64,000 nt of DNA from Amia ocellicauda (Eukaryota; Chordata; Actinopteri; Amiiformes; Amiidae). The stretch spans positions 26,455,727 to 26,519,726 of the forward strand of contig NC_089863.1 of NCBI RefSeq assembly GCF_036373705.1. The letters run 5' to 3'. The notes under the pieces are model-generated. The model saw nothing but the letters and a program-made list of their open reading frames with translations, was not told the DNA's origin and ran no database searches. Made by a program: the position numbers and the translations under genes. Below are positions 32,299-43,247 of the stretch, piece by piece (the stretch's first letter is position 1; every line of letters starts with the position of its first letter).

Positions 32299-35200
32299 CT
32301 GAACAAAACAAGCCTATTTCCAAAGAAATCCGGTCGAAACTGAGTGATCTGTGACTGTCTGAATGAGACCCCCCTGGAGCAGACTGTGCGTTTACCCCCC
32401 GGGGTCTGAATGATGGCGGGCGACACGGACACTGTGAATCGGATGTGTTTGAGAATGAAACGCGCTGGTATCCAAGAGAATAAGCTTTCAAACGATGTAC
32501 GCATTGTAGGAATACAGTGTCACTTCTATGCACAGGAGCTGCGTGTAACACTGACAAATAATGCTTAAGAGGGTGTAGTAACACAGTGTGTAACTCTGAA
32601 ATGTACAGTATTGTTCAGTTTTTGGTAACCTAAACTTTTTTTAACCTCTGGCAGTTTACTGCTTACCTTTGTACCATTTCAGGTTATTCACTGGACTTGA
32701 ACTGCATACATTTCAATAACTGGGAAAATGGGGGGGTTCTAAAATGGTAGTGTATATATAACTGATTAGATATTAATACACTGAAATAAATAAATAAATA
32801 AATAACAGTTTAACAACCATAAATCCATAAATAAAAGACCCACAGACACACTGACACAAAGTGACATGCAGACACACAGTGGCACACAGACACACTAACA
32901 TGCAGTGTCACACTGACATTAATGCAACACACTGACATGCAGACACGCAGTAACATAGTGACACGCAGTGACACGCAGACACACTGACACTCAGACACAC
33001 AGTAACATGGTGACACGCAGTGACGACACTCAGACACACAGTAACGCAAGTGATATGCAGACACACTAACATGGTGACATGCAGACACACTGACACTCAG
33101 TAACATAGTGGCATGCAGACACACTAACACAAACACCCACAGACCCACTGATACGCAGACACGCAGTAACATGGTGACACGCAGACACAAACACCCACAG
33201 ACCCACTGGCACGCAGACCCACGCAGACACACCCAGAGCAGGAGGGTAAGACGGGGTACAGGATATGTCGAATGCGCAAAAAGCAAAAAAAACGGAGACA
33301 AATCTAGCAACTCGTTAAAGAAGTAGAAGATCAAAAGAACTAAATACATGAACAAAACTAAACCACTCCCCCTTCCCCAGGCTTGTGGCCACCCGTCCTC
33401 TTAAACCCCCCGCCCCCCCGCCCCCCAGGCTCACCTGCTCTCCAGCCCGTCGATGTACTCCTTCTTCCTGCGCCGGCTGTCCTGCGCCGACTGCTTGTTG
33501 CGGATCTTGCGCCTCACCTTCTTCAGAATCCGCTCCTCAGCCTATAAGGGAGAGAAGGCTGTGGTGGGCTTACATGGCTACCCAGCGCCCCCAGCCTGCC
33601 AGGACCCCTCCCCTGCTGCTCACGTGTGACGGGGAGAACACTCTAACACGGGTGCAAACCTGTACAGCGGGTGGCAGAGCTGTCAGTTACCCAGTTATGA
33701 ACGTCACTATCAGGGGAGCACTGCCGTGACATCATCAACGTGCGACAAACAAATAAACAAACACAAAAGCCGACCCGGCAGGTTTTAAAGGTGGCGGCAA
33801 ACAAGACTAACGTGTTACCGTACCTTTAGAGTCAGTGGCGTAACGTTCGTTTCAGAAGTAGGCAGGGTCATGCGTTGGCAGTTATAACAAAAATGAAGAC
33901 AGTCACTTCCCGTCACTCAGACTCAACCCAACGCTGCCAGAACTCCAGGATCCCTGATCTATCGGCTGGGATGGGGATTGGACGGGTGGGAGGGTACATA
34001 CCTTGGTAAGGGGCAGGTTGCTGGGCAGAGAGATTCCTTCCTGGGTCAGGAGCTTCTGTTCCTCCTCTGTCAGGCATAGATCTGGGTACAGCTGTGGAGG
34101 GAGGACAGAAGCACAGGTTGTAGGATGAGGTGGCTCTTCTACAGGTCGATTTGTCATGCCTGCCCAGGCTTTTGGTCACTGAAACCTTTGGGGATTTTTT
34201 CTCCCCACTTTTCTTTTCAGTGTGGCTTTCCGCATTTGAGATATACTACTCGGCACAGCTGTACATAAAATAACCTTTGCTCCTATAGAAAGCATGATTA
34301 GTCGTCCATAAGAACTCTTGCCCTGATCTAGATGCCCCTGGGTGCATCTTCCCTTGCTAACTCACTGGTAAGCTGTCCAGGCTGTTGGCATCTTGCGAGG
34401 CAGCGGGCACTGACAGGGCGGAAGTGGATTTGCCCGTCGGCACCAGAGGCAGCTCGTTGACGATGCAAGACTGGGGGATCAACATCTGGGAGCTCCACTC
34501 ATCTGCGGGAGGGAGGGGAGAGAGAGAGAATTGGCACATAGGAGAAAGAAGCGACCCATCGGCACGGACCCGAAACTCCAGGTCAACTCAAAGGCCGTGT
34601 GCAATTTGTGGTTATACTAAATTGTGTGCTTGCGTGGCTGGGCTTGGGGTTGTAGGGCTTCAGTTAAAGCAGGGGTGTGAGACTCTAGTCCTGGGGGGCC
34701 GCAGTGTCTGCTGGTTTTTGTTCCAACAGGGGCTCCCAATTAATTAATTAATGTCATGATTTACTCAGGTAGGCTTATCTAAAACTGTCATATTATATTT
34801 TTATAGCTGATCCCTTACAATGTGTTGAGACTCAAATCACTGAACCCAAAGAACATTCCAGAGTCTGGAGAGAAGGGTTCAGTTAATCCAGTTAATTGAT
34901 TAATAAGACCAATTAAGAAGCCAAGAGCTTTGCAGGAAGGGCAGGAAGGCAGGGACTCACCCAGCTCGATCGAGATGACGTCCACGTTGCGGTGCTCCGG
35001 CTCCGTCTTGACCGCGTCCAGACTGCCGATGTCGTACACCACCTGGTAGACGGTAGGGGCGGTGGCAGCGGGGGGCCCGTGGGGGCTGTCGGACCGGGGG
35101 TCATCAGAGATGCCGCTGTCGCTCTCCGAGGTTGACTCCAGGGGAGCCCCGGAGGAGGGGTACACGTCGTTGGGGTTGATGATGGTGTGGAGGACATCCT

Positions 35201-35926
35201 CCGACTCGCTGTCGTTCAGCGCCTGTCGGAGACGAAGAAACAAAGGGGCGGAGTCCAGTGAGAGACAGCAGTGATCTTCCAATCCAGTCCTCGGGGGGCC
35301 AAATCACTCCTCTATATCTGATACAGGGGCCAATTTAAGGAGATGTATAAACTCTGCTGGCTTGTGACTGAACACTGAGCTACACAGTCTGTGGTTTAGA
35401 TCAGTGGTTCCCAACCCTGGTCCTGGCGGAACACTGACCTTGCTGGTTTTTCTCCCAACAGAGCTCTCCATTACTTAATTGAACTAATAATTTCCTAAAT
35501 CAAACCCTTTTAATTATTTTTAGGTTTTAAGTTAAGTACAAAACTGTATAGATAACTTATCAAAGAACCAACTCTTTTATTACACAATTTAAAAAGTCAA
35601 ATCAGACTGTTACTTCAAATAAGGTTCAATTCATTAATTGAGAGCTCGGTTGGAACACAAACCTTCCCCTTTATTTTTTGTTGTTTGCTTTCAATTGTAC
35701 CTTCCAGACGTGGTCAAAGGGCACACCAGAATTAGTCACATCATGCCACCACCAAGGGGAAACTCACACAGTGGGGGTCCATGGCCCACTCCTCCAGGGT
35801 TTTCTCTGGGCTGGCGCTGTAGATTGAATCGGGGCAGGAGAAGGGCCCCCGAGTGCTCAGGCCCCCTTCTATTCCCATGTCCTCCTCCCTCTGGCCGAAA
35901 AACACCCCCCCGTTCTCGGCGTCCAT
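29733..35926 (-). CDS. creb3l4: CREB3L4, ER-anchored bZIP transcription factor (448 aa, nine coding exons)
   Basis: A CREB3-family factor held in the ER membrane and released by site-1/site-2 proteases to enter the nucleus. Coding exons in transcript order: 35768-35926, 34961-35222, 34366-34502, 34002-34091, 33435-33541, 31500-31568, 31286-31370, 30841-30937, 29733-30073; all frames join without a break. The acidic N-terminal region contains SDSGISDDP (about residues 88-96). Residues about 217-252 are the basic region ([20 protein letters not shown], then [10 protein letters not shown]), followed by the leucine zipper to about 290. The transmembrane helix is about 298-320 ([17 protein letters not shown]). 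After it comes RNIL (339-342), which fits the RXXL form of a site-1 protease site. The C-terminus HADEM equals that of human CREB3L4, which separates it from CREB3 and CREB3L1-3. The start is the first in-frame ATG after the acceptor at 35930, so an upstream non-coding exon is needed. Confidence 0.95.
30697..30728. repeat. (GT)n microsatellite in CREB3L4 intron
   Basis: About 12 GT units with flanking variants, in the last CREB3L4 intron. Confidence 0.9.
31108..31156 (+). mobile_element. SINE/LINE tail fragment in CREB3L4 intron
   Basis: TAAGTTGTCCTGGATAGGAG then CATCTGCAAATAAATAATAA: the shared L2-type 3' tail, 5'-truncated to about 50 bp. Confidence 0.6.
31635..32752 (+). mobile_element. 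Non-autonomous Tc1-like element in CREB3L4 intron
   Basis: The left end CACACTACCGGTCAAAAG and the right end TCTAAAATGGTAGTG are the decayed inverted ends of a common fish Tc1-like family (typical form CACTACCGGTCAAAAGTTT). TA dinucleotides flank both ends (31633-31634 and 32753-32754). No transposase frame is left. The right end lacks about 8 bp of the repeat. It fills much of the intron between the bZIP exon (33435-33541) and the zipper exon (31500-31568), and is old judging by the divergence of its ends. Confidence 0.7.
32238..32294. repeat. (AT)n microsatellite
   Basis: About 28 AT units inside the Tc1-like element at 31635-32752. Confidence 0.97.
32836..33240. repeat. Degenerate CAGACACAC minisatellite
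   Basis: About 400 bp of imperfect repeats built from GCAGACACACTGACAC and CAGTAACATGGTGACACG blocks, in the same CREB3L4 intron as the Tc1-like element. The long minus-strand frame over it is a low-complexity artefact. Confidence 0.85.
34669..34920 (+). mobile_element. Palindromic hAT-like MITE, second subfamily, CREB3L4 intron
   Basis: The left end CAGGGGTGTGAGACTCTAG continues GGGGCCGCAGTGTCTGCTGG. Decayed right-arm sequence (AGTTAATTGATTAATAAGACC) runs to within about 40 bp of the coding exon at 34961. The right boundary is uncertain. Confidence 0.6.
35401..35665 (+). mobile_element. Palindromic hAT-like MITE, right end truncated, CREB3L4 intron 1
   Basis: The left end CAGTGGTTCCCAACCCTGG and both TTAATTGAAC-type arms are present. 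The copy stops after GGTTGGAACACAAACC, about 100 bp before the first coding exon's donor. Its interior (TTACACAATTTAAAAAGTC) shows what the target at 62759 looked like before the Tc1 insertion. Confidence 0.78.
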
Positions 35927-35929
35927 CTC

Positions 35930-37500
35930 CTGCAAGAAGAAACGGGCAATCAGGAGACAGCCAGGGCCTTTGGATGGCAGGAATCCAAGGAACTAAGCTC
36001 TGTTTTGGTCCAAACTGTGTAAAAGTGCGTTGACATGACTCAATACATTTGGGTTCGTTTTTCTCAAAGTCACAAAGTCCAGTGACACAACGTCTGTTGT
36101 TATGTGCCTACAAGTGCTTCTAGCCAAGGCATTTTACAAGTCGTCTTTGACTACCAGCTCCTCCCCAGTTCTCTGCAAAGAAAACCCCCAATCCCTCGTC
36201 CGTTCTGCACTCACAAGCCTGTGGTGTGTTTGTTCAAGGTGTGTGCGTTGCTTAAACTGTTCTGTGCCTGTGTTTGATCTTTGCTACCCCCTGTCAGGGA
36301 AAGGGATGTTTGCATCCTGGTGAAGGCAAACAAATCCTGCCTCTAGGAACTAAAAGAGACACATGCACCACTTATTTTTTACGAGGGCCAATATATTTTT
36401 CATAAAAAGTATTGATCCAAAGTTATCAGCTGTTTGTGCATGTCATACAAACAAATGGATATATTGAGACCCACAGCTCTGGCCACATTTATCTCCCAGT
36501 GGTCGACGCATGTGGGTCTGTGCCTTCTCGCTGCTTTGCATCAACACAACGTGCGTTCTTGAGATATATAGATATATCTTGATGTAGCTGTACATCTGCA
36601 GATACAGTCCAAGCTTTAAATATTAAATACAATAAGCCTATTAGCAAAAAGCAGCTTCCATCCCATAACTCTGATCCTGGCAGTGAATTTAATACTCACA
36701 GGGAGACCATATATCGCTGTGTATCGCCTGTCTGTTCTGGGGGTTCAGTGTCAAGTCAGCTATTCAATTACCTAGTAAAGTCCCATGCACCCACCACTCT
36801 TTGCGTAAATACGATTGGTTCCCTGCTGGAAAACATCCAAACATACAGGATCTGCTGTGTAGAGTCCTTGCTAAACCGCAACCACACAGTGCTGCGATAT
36901 AGCCCGGCTACACATGCTACCCACATCGTGCCACGATCGTCACGTCGGTTGGCACCAATTAATCAATTAAGGATCTGCAGCTTGACACATGTTAAGTGTG
37001 CGAGACATTTCTTCGTAGACGTATACGCTTCTGCTCCTGGCAATCCTGCTACAACCAATACCAATCATCATAACGCATGCAATACCCTTATATAGCCACT
37101 GATATCCATAATGAGAGAACCCTTCGGAACATGGAAAGTTGTCCGTCGCTCAGCTTTTTCCAGCGACGCTCCGACTATTTCATCCTACTACTGGTCAATA
37201 AAGACATAAATCAGGTAAGAAGCAGGAGACGGATCCAGTCCCTCAGTGGCCGAAGTGCAGGCAGCGCCGTCCGTCCCACATCATTGCGACACTGTCTGCC
37301 TGCACTCCCTCACCTTTCCCCGGGTTAGTGGGAGGAGCGTTCGTTCGTCCAGCAGGATAAACAAGAACTACATTGTTGCACAGACGGCACTTAACCCCCC
37401 ACAACACACTCCTCTCTCTTTGCATACCTTTGCTTTTGTCTTCTAGGATTGTCACACTAGGGACGTATACGACATGTCGCTCATCGCTGGCACTCATACA
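35930..37500. other. Upstream region of CREB3L4, no exon defined
   Basis: The acceptor at 35930 requires a non-coding first exon further right on the minus strand, probably in 36700-37800, but I could not fix it. No repeat stands out. Confidence 0.35.
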
Positions 37501-37599
37501 CTAGCGGGCATCGGATCTTCTGGTCACTTGTGTTGCTTTAGCCGGGAATGACATTCGCCTCTGTCCGACATTTCGCTTGGCCCAACAAATGCACTCCTT

Positions 37600-37830
37600 T
37601 TCCTCCAGCTTGGCACCTCTTCTGTCAATCACTGGGCGGAGGCGGGATGGGCACCGGGCTCCCTGCCTCTGATTGGCCGCGGTAAAGGAGGGTGACCAAT
37701 GGGCCGACGGCAAAGAGAGGTCCGCGTATATGATTGGTTGGGTCAGAGGAACTGGGTCACTGATTGGTTAAAGAGGCTGTTTTGTTTATAAGGAAGACCG
37801 ACGTCAACTCAAGCGACCCGGAAGTGACTG
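37600..37830 (-). promoter_or_regulatory. Probable CREB3L4 promoter: clustered CCAAT boxes and an ETS site
   Basis: Within about 200 bp there are GATTGG at about 37671, 37732 and 37763 (CCAAT on the minus strand), CCAAT at about 37695 on the plus strand, a GC box (GGGCGGAGGCGGG, about 37634), and CCGGAAGTGAC (about 37817), an ETS core. Such a cluster is typical of a housekeeping promoter. Assignment to CREB3L4 follows from position and strand; an unseen divergent transcript to the right is possible. Confidence 0.45.
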
Positions 37831-37966
37831 TTAAAGTTGACGGCTCAGCTTTTGTGGTGTTTTTCATTTGTCAGCTGTTAATTATATTATTTACGTGCTG
37901 TTACCAGACATAGTTTATGTATATGACGCTGTAGATGAAGTGCATTTGATAAATATAATGTGTTAG

Positions 37967-38154
37967 ATCAGGGGTTGTCAATCCGGTCCTGGAGGACCCC
38001 CTGCCCTGCTGGTTTTTGTTCCAACTGAGGTCTTAATTGCTTAATTGAATGGTATGTTGCTTTTAAGGTCTCAAATAAGAGTTCAATTAAGACCCCAGTT
38101 GGAACAAAAACCAGCAGAGCAGGGGGTACTCCAGGACCAGTTTGAAAATCCCTG
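37967..38154 (+). mobile_element. Palindromic hAT-like MITE with near-perfect 8-bp target duplication
   Basis: It starts CAGGGGTTGTCAATCCGG and ends CCAGTTTGAAAATCCCTG. It is flanked by TGTTAGAT on the left and TGTTACAT on the right, seven of eight positions alike. It is a short copy, lacking most of the arms. Confidence 0.85.
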
Positions 38155-38300
38155 TGTTACATTAATTGATATTGTTAATAACACTTTCCATACAAATGAT
38201 GCATTGTCAAAGTTTGTCCAACACTGGATTCAGCCTAACATAATGTAGATAAGTTAGATAGGACTGTAAACCTTTGACTTCTGCTGACAAGCATAGTGTA

Positions 38301-38497
38301 CTGCAGGGAATCCCAAACCGGTCCTGGAGGCCTCCCTGCCCTGCTGATTTTTGATGCAGCTGAAATCTGAATTGCTTAATTGATGCCTTAATTGAACTAA
38401 CAATGCAATATAAGGTTCAATTATATAATTAAGAGCTCAGTCGGAATAAAAACTAGCAGGGCAGGGGGGCCTCCAGGACCAGGTTGGGAACCCCCTG
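38301..38497 (+). mobile_element. Palindromic hAT-like MITE
   Basis: The ends are CAGGGAATCCCAAACCGG and CAGGTTGGGAACCCCCTG. The flanks GTGTACTG and GTGTGGTG are a decayed 8-bp target duplication, with six of eight matching. It lies 150 bp from the previous copy. Confidence 0.82.
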
Positions 38498-38752
38498 GTG
38501 TGGTGTAGTATTTCTCAAAGCGTTGTCCCCTGTGATGCCAAAAAGTGTCCCTGCCCAAAAGGGGACTTTCCTGTGGTTTGTGCGCATGCGAATCACAGTA
38601 AAATTATAATTTTCATTACCAATAATGTCTCTTGATACTGTCTCCTGAGTAAGACTGTATTAATAAGTGACTGTAGTAACAAATCCTATAGTGACACCCT
38701 TTGGCACAATTACACTATTTGGCATGTAGCTCTGTGGCTACCCTGCAAAGAA

Positions 38753-38790
38753 CGTAAGAACATAAGAAAGTTTACAAACGAAACAACTAA
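38753..38790 (-). mobile_element. CR1-type LINE 3'-end scrap
   Basis: GAACGTAAGAACATAAGAAA followed by GTTTACAAACG is the inverted 3' end of the CR1-like family seen more fully at 46977-47249. Only about 40 bp remain. Confidence 0.45.
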
Positions 38791-38799
38791 CTAATAAAC

Positions 38800-39487
38800 T
38801 ATACAAACTATACAAATAAAATTGATTGATTGAAATACTGTCAAAAATAGTGTTTCCACTAGGGCTGGGATCAAATTAAATATATGACCCAACCACTAAT
38901 TAAAAAACTTATAGCTGCTGCTTCCTTGTCAGTACAATTATGTCTAATCATAAACGCAGCCTAGGTGTTTGTAGTTTGCTCTTTGTGGATATAGGTAAAA
39001 GTTTTGGTTTAATCCAGCCATAGGTGACACTATTTGGCAGTCAAAAGGGGACACTATGGCAGTCAAAAGGGGACACTGCTGTATTGGAATTTGAAAGTTA
39101 ACAGGGGGCACTATTTGGCAGAACCACCAGTGGTTCATAATGGCCTTTCAGGTGATCCTTGGAAATAATTAAACTGTTTATACCTTTTGTTTCGGACATT
39201 AATTAATATTTTACTTATGCCATACAGTTTTTAAATTAAGTTAGATAAACTATTAAATACAAGCAACATTTTCTGTTAAAAATATAAAAAACTTTGTTTT
39301 GTAATATGAATCGTTTTGTATTTCTGGTATTATAACTACGTTTTTTCACAGGGGGGATATGTATGGGGGGCCACAAAATTTGAGAAACACTGCCCAGTGT
39401 GAAGTCCACTACAACTGTATCTGTATAGTGCCAAAACAAACAAGACTGTATTAAAACTTGGGTTTCTGCAAATATAGTATATATATA
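38800..39487. other. Spacer with a small internal repeat
   Basis: A short direct repeat, CAGTCAAAAGGGGACACT, occurs twice near 39037-39077, with related CACTATTTGGCA motifs at 39028 and 39109. Nothing else is recognised. Confidence 0.4.
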
Positions 39488-40159
39488 CACCGATCAGCCA
39501 TAACATTATGACCACCTGCCTAATATTGTGTAAGTCCCCCTTTTGCCACCAAACAGCCCTGACCCGTCGAGGCATGGACTCCACTAGACCTCTGAAGGTG
39601 TGCTGTGGTATCTGGCACCAAGACGATAGCAGCAGATCCTTTAAGTCCTGTAAGTTGTGAGGTGGGGCCTCCATGGATCGGACTTGTTTGTCCAGCACAT
39701 CCCACAGATGCTCGATTGGATTGAGATCTGGGGAATTTGGAGGCCAAGTCAACACCTTGAGCTCGTGATTCATCAGATCAGGCCACCTTCCTCCATTGCT
39801 CCATGGTCCAGTTCTGATGCTCACGTGCCCATTGTAGGCGCTTTCGGCAGTGGACAGGGGTCAGCATGGGCACCCTGACTGGTCTGCGGCTACGCAGCCC
39901 CATACGCAACAAACTGCGATACACTGTGTGTCCTGACACCTTTCTATCAGAACCAGCATTCACTTTGTGGAGAGGAACAGTGAATCAAGAAGATTCCAAA
40001 GTTGCTCTGACTCAATGTTAAAAGTCAGAGCTTTTTATACACACACAAGTCAAAGACTTGGTTATAATTAATAAGTCATTACTATGTTATCTTAAAAGCT
40101 AGCTAAGCAGAATATATCTCATTAGAGGACAGAGTCCATAATGTTATGGCTGATCGGTG
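39488..40159 (-). mobile_element. Tc1-like element with large internal deletion
   Basis: The ends CACCGATCAGCCATAACATT and its complement (AATGTTATGGCTGATCGGTG) are perfect inverted repeats over 20 bp, and TA flanks both sides (39486-39487, 40160-40161). It is 672 bp where about 1.2 kb is usual. Minus-strand remnants cover the middle of the transposase (GHTVYRSLLRMGLRSRRP to EQWRKVA) and its end (WPPNSPDLNPIEHLWD onward). The block holding the first two catalytic aspartates and the N-terminal DNA-binding part are gone. The N-terminal side (39966-40138) is filled by sequence that does not look like transposase. It cannot move by itself. Confidence 0.9.
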
Positions 40160-40161
40160 TA

Positions 40162-41230
40162 AATATATATAATATCCCAGCTAATAATATGATGTCACCG
40201 AAACGTTGCCATAACGTTACATAAAATACTGTAATGTTGATGTTAATCTTGCAAAGTAAAAACATTTTTTTTGCATATTTACTACAGTAGGCTAATTTGT
40301 GTATTTTGTATGCAGGTTAAAAATATATTTTCCTCAAAAAAAGGGTGTTAGTACCTATTGTTACAACAGTGATTGCACACTTCAAAACTTCCAGTTTGTT
40401 GGGTAAAATCCACGAATTGTATATGAAGTCTACCTTTTCAGGGTCATAATGATGGCACTCAATTGCTATAGGCCTACAAATGATCTATGCTGAACGGGGG
40501 AATTATATTGCACGGGTCCAACATATTAAGTGTGTGTGTTTCGATTAATCAACATAAATTATAAACTCTATGACCAGCATTCAGTCTCTAACCGATGTAA
40601 TTGTTTGTCGGTCCTAGAAAGTCTCTTAAAGCATGTTGTATGTAGTATTTAAAATCGCCCAACATTGTTTAATCGCTTTCAATAAAACCAGTTTTCACTT
40701 TGCAGAAGCAAAATGCTCTTTTCACAGAAACTCGCGCCTCCCTGGACTCAAGTCTTGAAAGTGAAAGTGCGGAAAGCAGATTTGTGTTTTGTATAGATGG
40801 TTTAATTGCGCCTTCTCTGCAGGCACAATATTGAAGTTGGAAAAATGCATGCTCAGTTTCAAATCTAAGTGCCATTTAATCATTATACTTTGGGACAGTC
40901 AACGTGCCCCACATGATTCCCAGCCCCCAACCTCACCCCAACCCATTAATTCCCATAAACGTTTCCTGACACCAAGAGTCCTCCCAGTACTGGAACTGCC
41001 GCTGCTCCGCACATACCTCTGCATTTCTCCACACACACTCCTTCTGTATGTGCTTCTGGTATGTCCGCATCTGAGAGTTGATTTCGGATAACTATAGGTA
41101 CAAGTGAAAGTGAATTGATTTCGTTTCAATGTATGGTTTATTACTTGCTGTGCCTGTGTTTGTGCATGTGCATGTCAACGTGTAGACTAGGAATGGGAAT
41201 AGGAATTGGGCTCGACACTGTATCTGCAGG

Positions 41231-41268
<38 letters not shown>

Positions 41269-41704
41269 GTATGTTTAACTGTGTTGGCAGATCACACATT
41301 TATTTTATTTGCACTATGAACACGACTTCATAAAGGCTCGCAGTTGGACCTCCCACAAATAAATGAGTCTTATTACAAAATATATAGTTATTATTATCTG
41401 TTGTGTGGTTTCTTTGAGTGTAATATTATTACTGCACCGATTTAGTTGAATGTATTCTCTATTGTATCATTCACTTGCTTATTTTTCATTGCAGTAAAGC
41501 ATTTCTTTAGAAACATTAACGTATGTGCACCTCCTGCTGATCAGTTCGCCAATCTCATCTCCACACTAATCAACTCCATATGGAAATTAAATCTATTTTT
41601 AAGGACATATTAGGGGTATTCCTTGTTCTTTACTTGGATGGTTGATCTCGTGCTATATATGTATTTGCTCGGGTCCTTGTCTAGGGGCGACAAATGTAGA
41701 ACAA
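40162..41704. other. Intergenic, no gene recognised
   Basis: Contains a (GT)n microsatellite at 41231-41262. No exon, RNA gene or other element is recognised. Confidence 0.4.
41231..41262. repeat. (GT)n microsatellite
   Basis: About 15 GT units. Confidence 0.93.
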
Positions 41705-42780
41705 TGCACACTTTTTTTAGCTTGTGTTTTTTTTTTTCATTTAAATCTTGCGTGTTTTTCTAGATTTAGTAAATAAGCCTTTTTTCCCCAAATGTATAAA
41801 TATTTCCGTTTTGAAAAATAAATATTACATTTTGAAATAAATATTGAACTTAAATCTTAAATCTCTGACACAAAATAAATAGCTTTTAAATACATGTTTA
41901 GCTTAAATTTAAATCGAAATACTAAAGCTAAATGTTAATTTTAAACCTAAAGCTAACATTTAGCTAACATGCAAATAAGTCCCGCCCATCTGTTGTATAA
42001 CAATGTCGACCTGATATTGGAATAAACTCCAACCTGAGTTGCGTTTTCGTGCATTGAGTGGGTCAACAAGACTGTGTTTCCGTGATGCGGTCAGTGGACC
42101 TAGATTCAGCAAAATCAACGCAGGAAAAACTGAATTAAAAACAAATGCTACACTGGCCCACAATTCCAGCAGCTCATTGGAAAGTTTGTAAAACTCTATA
42201 TATAGTCCTGTTAATCGATGCACTAAAGATTGTGGGCGCTGCATCCTTGTAACCAGATGCATTGTGGGATACTCTCGCAAACGTACATACTATTTCAAAC
42301 TATAACACACTCGCAAATACGAAAGATTGTGAGATTCAGCAAAAGTTGAATTTAGAATACAACAAAATATGAAGTTTCGACATGTTTTTACATTTCCACC
42401 AAAAGTTAATTTAATAACAGATTTTTTAAAATATTGGATTCTGCAACGCCCCCCACTGCTGACACCAGATTGGCAGGACTATTTTCCACATTAGCTAATT
42501 ATTTATTCGGCAAATCCCAGATTTAATATTTCGATTTCGACTTAATATTTAAATGTAGACTTAACATTTTTTTTAAAAGCTTTATATTTATTTTGTGAGT
42601 CACAGATGTAGGATAAAAATTCAATGTTTAGTTTGCAAAGTCAGTTTTTAGGATTTAGCTAAACATTTTGTCAAACGGTAAATATTTATGTTTCAAAACG
42701 TAGATTTAGCTTTGAAGTATTTATTTTAAGATCTGAAATATTTATAAATGTGGTAAACAGAACAAAAAAGCTAAAAGAAC
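41705..42780. mobile_element. Foldback element with about 300-bp inverted arms, unclassified
   Basis: The left arm (about 41705-41998) and the right arm (about 42455-42780) are reverse complements with perhaps 70-75 percent match. Paired landmarks are AGCTTGTG/AAAAAAGCT at the tips, ATAAATATTTC/GAAATATTTAT, CACAAAATAAATA/TATTTATTTTGTG, TAAATCGAAATACTAAA/TTTAATATTTCGATT, and TTAGCTAACATGCAAATAAG matching the complement of 42471-42500. The 450-bp centre has no convincing coding capacity. It resembles a long-TIR MITE or foldback transposon. I found no clear target duplication and cannot assign a superfamily. Confidence 0.7.
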
Positions 42781-43247
42781 ATTCTGTTTCTCTTTGTGAT
42801 TTGCATTACCAATCAGGCATCTTATTAAGACAATATCAAGTCTTGTGGATCCCTCTTTGAATACATTAGATACATTTCACATTCCTAGTGTTTTAAAGCT
42901 GACTCTGTTTCTTTGTTTCTTTCTTCTGTTTCATTCATAAAATCTATGTAGTAAGTAATTTTAAATGTCTCTTGTTAATAGTTACAATTTGCTTAGTGAG
43001 CTTGTTTGCACCAATCAAGAAGGAAAGAATGGTCTTCTCTGTCTGGTACACAACCCATAAAATGCTAAATGTAACTTAGAATTGTTGAGACTGTCTGAGG
43101 AAATTTCTCCGGTCAAGCTCCCCTGCAGGATAAAGAATCAACCTTCTACCACACACCGAGTCTCGTGCTATTTTCTCCAACTCTTCACTCTTAACACTTC
43201 CAAACTGTTTGTCTCTTTTCTTCATAGGGCAATTTGTGTCCACGGTG

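Noticed and set aside
32810-33355. 181-codon minus-strand frame rich in Cys, Val and Ser
   Set aside because: It comes from the CAGACACAC minisatellite in a CREB3L4 intron.
40755-41131. Interferon-response-like motifs (GAAAGTGAAAGT, GAAACGAAA)
   Set aside because: Short, imperfect and not near any transcription start I can define.
41960-42280. 106-codon minus-strand frame inside the foldback element
   Set aside because: No transposase or other domain is recognisable and the frame spans an arm boundary.
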